Of a stretch of DNA of 64,000 nt, positions 57,795 to 64,000 are shown in pieces. This DNA comes from Ramazzottius varieornatus. Its lineage: Eukaryota > Tardigrada > Eutardigrada > Parachela > Ramazzottiidae. Location of the stretch: assembly GCA_001949185.1 (NCBI GenBank), contig BDGG01000013.1, positions 416,408 to 480,407 on the forward strand. The letters are read 5' to 3'. The notes under the pieces are model-generated. The model saw nothing but the letters and a program-made list of their open reading frames with translations. It did no database searches and was not told the origin of the DNA. Every line of letters starts with the position of its first letter. Within the stretch, counting starts at the first letter, position 1. Made by a program: the position numbers and the translations under genes.

Positions 57795-58268
57795 GTCCTC
57801 CTCACGACGAGCTATTTATGTCGCAAACAGTTGATTTAAAATTTGAGTTTGCTTGATCAACGGAAATTAGTCGTTAGTGAGGCAAAACTGCGTTTTTCGA
57901 AAGTCTCGGGAACGGGAGCGGAAATGCGCGAGTTTTGCGGGGTAGGTTTGTAGGCAAACTCTGCCTCCTGACTAGGCTGAAATTCATGGTTTTCTCTCTG
58001 GCTAGTCTCTGTCTGTCGATATCCCCGACATTAATAGGTATCAAGAAGCCCATACGCGAAACGGTATCTCGCAACGTGAAGCACTGTGCAGACAGAGATC
58101 AGCTGAGAAATGAAAATTTGAAATTTTGAGTCAAGCGGGCAGAGAATAATCCGTTTTCGCTTTCCAGATAAGCTACTCGAGGGCTGCTTATCTTGAAAGC
58201 GAAAATTTGTAATCCACTTTCAAGATCAACACAATCAACGGAGTTTTACGGCCTGTCGTGAGGAGGAC
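57795..58268. mobile_element. TA-flanked MITE nested in the hAT-like element, 474 bp
   Basis: The ends are GTCCTCCTCACGAC and its exact reverse complement, with TA at 57793-57794 and 58269-58270. This is a mariner-like pattern. Near its right end is a hairpin with 20-bp arms (58154-58173 with 58186-58205, one mismatch) built on TTTTCGCTTTCCAGATAAGC. Confidence 0.78.
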
Positions 58269-58296
58269 TATTGAGTGGAACTATGTTCTGTGCTGC

Positions 58297-58400
58297 TTCA
58301 TGAACTTGGCGAATTGGCGTCACGGTAAGCATGTGCCGTATGCTTCATCATACCCGTAAACTTCACAGTTACTGTGACGTCAGTTCGCCAAGTTCATGAA
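58297..58400. repeat. Inverted repeat with 17-bp perfect arms
   Basis: TTCATGAACTTGGCGAA (58297-58313) pairs exactly with TTCGCCAAGTTCATGAA (58384-58400). A second inner pair around GCGTCAC/GTGACGTC extends the stem. It lies inside the hAT-like element, right of the nested MITE. Confidence 0.75.
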
Positions 58401-59132
58401 ACATTACAAGTACGCCAATTATTCGCAAAAAGCGGGGATTTAACCGTGAAAACCGATTCTTTCAAGCGGAATTCCGTTTTGATGGTTCCAGCGTTCCAAA
58501 CCGGGTCCGGTCGGAACGGAGCGGAATTCCTATTTTTCCAGGCGGAATTAGTAAAGGAGCGGAAAACGGAATGCCCATCCTTATTCTGTACTCCCTCCTC
58601 AACTGGAGATCCAGAATGGCTTCGATCCGTGGCTAGTCACAGCCTCCAAGATATCCGCAAAGTACTGTATTTCGGTAAGCTACGACCAAGATCAATCTTT
58701 CGTCCCTTTTATGGGTGGTAGAAGAAGTCTTTCTTCTTTTGCACAAAAAATGCTTTTGCCGGCACGATTCGTCATTGATTCGTAACCTAAAAGAAAGAAG
58801 ATAATCGCAGTAATTCAAACCAACTGCCTTTGTGACCTTTGACTGCCTGTTGCTCGGTACTATGTCCTTGCCAGTTTACACCGACGCAATGTTGCCGAAT
58901 AGGTTCGAATCATTTTCAGTTTTGCTTACTAAACCCAGAAAAAGACTGTGTCCGGTCCGTTTACCAACCATGAAGCGGTTGTCGCGCAGGCGGAAACATC
59001 TGAGCTTACTCCATACGGTGCATGTTGAGCTGTAGCATTTTCAGATCTGTTGTAAAACTATGCTGTAGTACTTTGCCATCATCTCGTGTGACAGCATCCG
59101 CATCACTCCAGCCGCTGGTGCCGGTTCGTCCC

Positions 59133-60420
59133 ATGTCATCGAGGTCGCCACATCCTTATGAAGATGACAAGGACAGACATAAAAAGATCAAGCTGGCCTC
59201 TGTATCAGTCGACAGCGAGCTGGGTGACTTCAGTGAGCCGGCCATCCTTAAGAGCGGAGTGTTCTGGGATATCGAGAACATACCGGTAAAGAAAGCGCAG
59301 GCGGCTCGTAGGGTACCCGACATAAAAAAGGCAATGACAAACTTTGTTCGAAATGTCAACCATTATAACGTGGATAATCCACCGAACAAGCAAATTGAAA
59401 AGTTCATCGTCGTGGCACGTCAAAAAGGCCAAGATACAATGCCGACCACAGCGGAAGTTGTCAAAAAACATGTGGTAGATAATCAGGTAATTTGAACTCA
59501 CAATTTATTTAGACCACGGTGATTTGCTCATTCAGACCGGTGGTTCATATGCACTATACTGTAACAGGGATGCAGCTTTATTGCACATTTCCTGTCCTAC
59601 TTCGACGACTCCCATTTTGCTACAACTGTCTCTTCACTTCTGTTTTTTCAAATCAGGGTTCACAGCGACTAAATAGTAAAAGATGTATAGCACGTTTTAC
59701 ATGCATGATCTTGTTGAGCAGATAGAGCTGTTAGACCTGCCTTACAGCTCTGATCCAGACTTCTGCGATGACGCCATCTATCGCAGCGTAGTCTGCTTCA
59801 CGGAGGAAAACCTGCCCCGGTCGCTCGTAGTAGCTATGACAGGGGACGTCGGACTTGTTCGCCGTATCAACCGAATCCAAAGGGACTTCGACCTGCTCGT
59901 GGTCATGCAGCGCGCGGGAAAGCGGACCGAAGTGATGCAACGTCACTGCGACAAAATCAAGCAGACCAACGAGCATGGTAGACAACAAGCCGTCTACTTC
60001 TTCGACGAAGTCATCCGCAAGTGTCTGCACAACGACTCCATCCCGCTGACTTTCTCGCACCTATTGCGCCTCAAAGCTCGCCACGACAGGGATCCGACGG
60101 CACTGGACGAGAACAACCACTTGGCCATACTGTTTGGTGAAAACAACGGTGGCGGGACCGGATCGACCTTAACGGCCAGCTCGAGTACGGCCACGAGTTC
60201 GATGGCCTCTTCAGGTCCGACGTCGGATTCCAGGAGAAGGAGAAAGAAGAAAGCCCAGCGGGAAGAAGACCAAGATAGCGCATACAGCAGTGGAAGCGAG
60301 AGTACCGCGAGTAGCATTTTGAGTAGAGCAAGTGGCTCGGACGAGGATGACGGCGAAGCTTCATCCTCGTCCAGCCGCTTTTACCGCACACCTAGCTCTG
60401 ATGATTTCGACCGCAATTAA
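59133..60420 (+). CDS. NYN (PIN-like) domain protein with Ser-rich tail
   Basis: Putative RNase of the NYN/PIN-like fold, related in style to Limkain-b1/MARF1 NYN domains. Two exons: 59133-59486 and 59683-60420, phase 0, 363 residues. NYN marks: VFWDIENIPV at about residue 46 (first catalytic Asp) and VVAMTGDVGLVRRINRIQRDFDLLVVM in exon 2, the usual second Asp-containing strand and helix. The middle Asp motif (often VD-x2-L-x2-D) is not obvious, so activity is uncertain. The tail is low-complexity Ser, acidic and basic (SSTATSSMASSG, RRRRKKK). The exon 2 acceptor is weak (AAAAG before ATG), but the frame and NYN continuity require a junction near there. The chosen ATG may be preceded by in-frame residues to 59022. 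The poly(A) signal is at 60578. Confidence 0.75.
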
Positions 60421-60577
60421 CAGTGATCGGGTCGCCTGGCATAGTTTGAACCTGAACTACAGTACGTTCTCTCAAAATCTGCTACTTATTTCATGATCTG
60501 GTCATGCTCGGCCCAGATTGGGGAAAGTGGCGGTTGTATCCTGTGTGTTGATAGTGGGTCTAATTCTTCTGTGGTGA

Positions 60578-60583
60578 AATAAA
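60578..60583 (+). terminator. Poly(A) signal AATAAA for the NYN gene
   Basis: Canonical hexamer 158 bp after the stop codon ending at 60420, in the sense orientation. Confidence 0.5.
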
Positions 60584-60990
60584 CTAAACCATATTCCGAG
60601 ACGCACGACGGACAAAATTTACGAAACTCTCCATTCACATTGTTATTGCGACGGGCCATCAATGCCACACAGTATACTTGTCTACTGTACCTTCGCAAAA
60701 CTCCATCACGAAAAATACACTAGTACAAAGAAAATTACTGAGGGGTTGCTGGTGTTTTGCAAAAGTCGTAGCTGAAGTGCTCGACAACAAATCGACAGTC
60801 CAATTTCAGAACTTTGACGAGTCTATTTTTCATCGGTATTTTTCGTTCTTCTCACTGACTCACCCTGTTCCTTCTTCTTTTTTCGGTATGGATTTAATGA
60901 AAATGTTTCCCGCTCGTCGCCGTCTTTTATCGATCCGTTGACGATTCATACTCCGTTATTACTATACTGTACGATAAAAGTGTAGGAGGT

Positions 60991-61293
60991 AAAGGTCGTA
61001 AACTTAGCCGCCCCATACCGGGTTTGTAAAGTTAGCCACGGCTGTGGTGTCTATCGCTTGACTGACCATTTGATTGTCAGTCTTCGCTTTTTAACATGGG
61101 AGTCAACGTTTTTTAATTGTGGATCTTTTGGATTCTCCGAATCTTCACGTTGACTGTACCTAAGATCATTCGATAGCCCATTATTTCATCTATCGATCTA
61201 TCCATAAATGTTTGGGAGTAAGTGGGAGAGAACAGGTGAACTTGGACGGCTAACTTTACAAACCCAGTATGGGGTGGCTGACTTTACAACCTT
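60991..61293. mobile_element. Inverted-repeat element, ~303 bp with ~46-bp TIRs
   Basis: The left arm (60991-61037) begins AAAGGTCGTAAACTTAGCCG and the right arm, reverse-complemented, AAGGTTGTAAAGTCAGCCAC. Both then share CCCATAC-GGGTTTGTAAAG and TTAGCC. The centre has no coding content. MITE-like; no clear target duplication. Confidence 0.75.
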
Positions 61294-62161
61294 TCTCTCG
61301 AACCACTTTGGTCAACGTCGTGTGATGGAGTATCGTGCCACTTCAGCATGTGTGCGTCACGAAGTTTGATTTTAGCAGCATTGAAGCATCTGGTCTATTT
61401 CTGGGGTTGAGCTGCAGACGACTCAGCACAAAATTCACATAGTTAGTGGGCAATGCAGCAATTCGTTGTCAGTTCGACTATAAGAAAGTTAGAAACTGGT
61501 TTCACAAAGCTGGCGCGTTTCATATGATTATATGGTAGATGACAAATAGTTGTTTTTTTTGTTCTTTTTTATTTTTAAAAAAATCAAATTGATTATCCGT
61601 ATACTGTGACGTTTCTTTTGTGTTTGGCAAGCTGTACCGTTGATGTTTGACTGGTGGCAAACAGAAATGAAACATTAGTGTATGGAAGATTCGAGCAAGT
61701 GGACTGTATCCATGATCTAAGCGTTCTTCTGTACGTAGTCGGCTTATTCTTGTTTACTGTATTGTATTTGGTTGGTAGAAGACAAACATTCGTGTATCCG
61801 AAGCTGCCGACCGGAAGGAGAGGCTGTGTCTTTTTCTGAAGGCTGAAACCTCGGGCATGTCGAATAATCGGCCAGGTTGAAGCACCATTCGTATGGATGC
61901 ATGTTGTCGATGGCCAAAAATACGCGAACGAAGACAATAGGATCGTTTCGACAAAAGTTAAGAGTTTTAACCAGCTACCCAGTTCGCATCTTGTTCACCT
62001 AGGTAACGGACAAGTCATGTGCTGCAGAAGTCACGTTTATTTTGAAGAGAAGAAAATGAATAAAAGCTAGGAACGTAGCAGGCTTCCCAAAGCTTTGCGA
62101 GATTAGGTTGGACCGCGTGTAATCTTGTGATGAAGCATAATTGACCAACTTTGCATTCGCA

Positions 62162-62876
62162 ATGGTTATCAAACACGGACGACCTTCCGAGGCGAGAAAG
62201 CCGTTTATCTGGGCGGCACAGGTCGAGCATGATCGTTTGATTCGCCTGAGATGGCAGAAAAAGTTCGGAAAAGTGTTGGACCAAAGCACGCAAAAGATTG
62301 GCCGTGTCAATATTATCAAACCAGGTGCGTCCAGACCAACCCCGGTCGAGATTGTTCATTTGTGCTGTTTCTTTCTCTGTAGGGTGGTATAAGGATGTTG
62401 GGCGCGATGTAACAGAAGCCGATCGAGTGGCTCGGCCACTCAACGAACTGATCACCATCATGCAATTTCCGCCCAAATACCGTCGTTTCCCTCCGCATGA
62501 CGAGCCGGGCCCCGAAATCACGGAGCATGTACCGCGTCTGTCCCTGCAGTTCGACGTGCCGGACGACCAGCGTTCATCGGTGTTGGCCGAGTACGGTGGA
62601 CGGTTTGACTACCTCAGGCGCCGTCATGCTGTACCTATCAATCAACGCTATGTTCAGCCGCCCAACGTCAACGCCACGTATGGATGGCACGTCTTAAAGA
62701 AGATCCGACCGGTCAATATGCGACGAAATACGCCACCACCTGATGAGCAAATCTACGATCATGAACTGAACAGGAAGCGATACGGGCACAACCCAGTTGT
62801 CGCTCAAGAGTTTTATCGTAGTGCGGGTGTAATCAATGCCAGAAAGGCTAGTGTCATCTTGGATATCAGTAAATGA
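62162..62876 (+). CDS. Unrecognised 218-residue basic protein
   Basis: Two exons, 62162-62324 and 62383-62876, with phase-matched GT-AG junction restoring PGWYKDVG across a 58-bp intron. The protein is Arg/Tyr/Pro-rich and soluble, with no signal peptide, membrane segment or known catalytic motif. Recurrent short motifs are seen: PPKYRRFPPHDEPGPE, YGWHVLKKIRPVNMR and YGHNPVVAQEFYRSAGVI. This style (Tyr-Gly and Pro-Pro spaced motifs, no fold signature) recalls small ciliary microtubule inner proteins, or a mitochondrial ribosomal subunit, but I recognise neither. Good splice signals, long unbroken exon 2 and non-random composition make it a real gene. No function is assigned. Confidence 0.7.
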
Positions 62877-63739
62877 CAGCCTGAATTAATTCATACGTGT
62901 TAGAAGTACAGCTTAGACGGGGGAAAATGTTATAATTCTCCCAGGCTTTACGATATCTGACGACCGTGAATGCTGATGACAAACGCTGAGTGCAGACGGT
63001 GACCACGACGATATCCGCCGCTTTCGCCACTATTGTGCCGTTGTACCTGGCCCTCCAGGTGACACCTCGCAGTAGACGCATGCACTGTAATGACTATTTA
63101 AAGCTGACGACTGCTGTCATTAGAAGTGCCAGCGAAATCTTTCTGTGTTCTCCGAGCCGTGTATTCATTGATGATCAGCCAAGAAACAACCGAGCAGTGA
63201 ACATCGTATAAATTTTGAACCCTGAGCCTGTCGGGATAACTAGCTTTCGGTTTTCGTTTCGCACCACGACGTACGACAGAACGTCGCTGTGGGGTAGGTG
63301 GCGTGGTGGTAAAGCAGAGGGGCGACTTCTGACTTCGATGTGCTCTCAAGTGAATACCTGTAATCATGGCTGTTTCTTGATTTAGCCGAAACGGATCATA
63401 GTTTCGCAGAGTAGCAGATCCGTTGTGATGTGTTTTCAGGCTCCGCTGCACGAGTACAGTTCGCGCGCTCGAGATCCGTAAAAATTTTCCGATTTCAATT
63501 TAAGGCCTGCTAAAGATTCACCGTACTCGTACAGCATGTCAAGCTACAGGCCAAAATTAGATAACGCACACATTACATGGCGCTCTAACTAATGTAACAG
63601 CGTGACCAAGTCGCAGGAATTCGGTTGTAGTGGTCCCGGGGCGAGCGATATCCTTATCTCTGAATAATTTCTGTATTTGGAAAATTGGAAAATTTTGCAC
63701 GGATTTCGTGCGAGAGGTTGTTTGTACGGTAACCAGCAT
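62877..63739. other. Gene-free stretch near the right edge
   Basis: Contains the presumed 3' UTR of the 218-residue gene. A minus-strand open frame at 63098-63451 (117 codons) has no recognised motif and no supported splice structure. No repeat was noted. Confidence 0.45.
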
Positions 63740-63875
63740 TTAAAAACCACATCTCAGGATATCTTCCAACAGTCTAAGTTTGCCCGAAAAATCAGCTCTC
63801 TTGTTCACAAATTTGCCGTCCTGTGTCAACTCATGATAGTTTCCGTCTGGGCCGAAGAACGGTCCTTCGTGCCGC
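63740..63875 (-). CDS. Possible last exon of a minus-strand gene extending right
   Basis: A strong acceptor (TTTCTTTGCAG) precedes a 136-bp stretch whose only long open frame reads RHEGPFFGPDGNYHELTQ and ends LRLLEDILRCGF before a stop at 63740. SGKLRLLEDIL vaguely recalls the segment before the helicase C-terminal lobe in SNF2-type ATPases, but it is too short to assign. If real, upstream exons lie beyond the right edge. Confidence 0.22.
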
Positions 63876-64000
63876 CTGCAAAGAAATAAGAACGCCGATA
63901 CTCGCTACAGGTAGGGTTGATTGAACGGCGATCAACACGTTGAAGTGCTACTATGGTACTTGCCCAGTGTAAGCTATCTGGTGAACGTTGTCATGTAGCG

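Larger units (their letters stand above)
57510..58583. mobile_element. hAT-like non-autonomous element with perfect 8-bp target duplication
   Basis: Perfect 17-bp terminal inverted repeat TAAGGATGGGCATTCCG at both ends. The identical octamer TTCTGTAC flanks it at 57502-57509 and 58584-58591. The end TAAGG and the 8-bp duplication are the marks of hAT elements. Subterminal sequence is rich in GGAACGGAATTCC-like repeats. It encodes no transposase but contains other repeats: a family A hairpin, a TA-flanked element (57795-58268) and two hairpins. Confidence 0.88.
49689..59132. other. Repeat-rich stretch between ATP-citrate lyase and the NYN gene
   Basis: About 9.4 kb with no supported gene. The first few hundred bases should include the ATP-citrate lyase promoter and 5' UTR. 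Contents seen: family A hairpins (50825-50922, 56958-57030, 57690-57785), an inverted-repeat element (51244-51397), family B copies (51495-51665, 53622-53821, 55905-56045), a 309-bp foldback (52808-53116) and two hAT-like elements (54234-55362 and 57510-58583). A fragment at about 56680-56800 resembles the right end of the second hAT-like element. Open frames are short and lack motifs. Confidence 0.6.
60421..62161. other. Intergenic stretch with an inverted-repeat element
   Basis: About 1.7 kb. It begins with the NYN gene 3' UTR (poly(A) signal at 60578) and contains the inverted-repeat element at 60991-61293. The rest, including the A/T-rich 61540-61600, shows no gene. The last few hundred bases should hold the promoter of the 218-residue gene. 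Confidence 0.55.

Noticed and set aside
61545-61590. A/T-rich run with poly-T and poly-A
   Set aside because: Considered as a retroelement poly(A) tail, but no target duplication or upstream coding sequence was seen.

Overview
The window is nuclear DNA of an invertebrate animal. Genes are split by short GT-AG introns (mostly 50-300 bp), the proteins are metazoan (Raptor, i-AAA protease YME1L, SLC38A9-type transporter, animal ATP-citrate lyase, a NocA/Elbow-type zinc finger), and poly(A) signals are present. A compact-intron ecdysozoan such as a tardigrade would fit, but nothing seen fixes the phylum. No CRISPR array, rRNA, operon or convincing tRNA was found.

Left block (1-14.4 kb) is gene-dense. 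It holds the N-terminal half of RPTOR (minus, running off the left edge), YME1L (plus, divergent from RPTOR across a 453-bp gap), an SLC38A9 homologue (plus), and, tail-to-tail with it, a roughly 980-residue secreted protein (minus). That protein joins a cathepsin-B-like peptidase to two copies of an unrecognised ~218-residue module, a Thr/Pro-rich stalk and two peritrophin-like Cys-rich domains. I consider it the most novel gene here. RPTOR and SLC38A9 both belong to the mTORC1 amino-acid-sensing pathway.

Middle block (14.4-43.2 kb) is sparse. A NET-family zinc-finger regulator (20.9-23.6 kb, minus) sits between a 6.5-kb and a 15.8-kb gene-free stretch. The right-hand stretch holds two copies of a 433-bp inverted-repeat element, one split by a further element, and a complete but decayed pogo/Tigger transposon with TIRs and TA target duplications (39.4-41.5 kb).

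Right block (43.2-64 kb): ATP-citrate lyase in 16 exons (minus), then about 9.4 kb packed with foldback repeats, two hAT-like non-autonomous elements (one with a perfect 8-bp target duplication and further elements inside it), then a NYN-domain protein (plus), an inverted-repeat element, an unrecognised 218-residue protein (plus), and a possible exon of a minus-strand gene at the right edge.

Two dispersed repeat families link the window. Family A is a short hairpin with arms around GTGGCGCACGC / GCGTGCGCCAC and flanks like CTCGACAAGAT; it occurs in at least 15 clusters, many inside introns. Family B is a ~200-bp foldback ending near TGTACACGAACGACG.

Splice junctions were derived by hand from open frames, splice dinucleotides, phase agreement and remembered family conservation. 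No alignment or database search was run.
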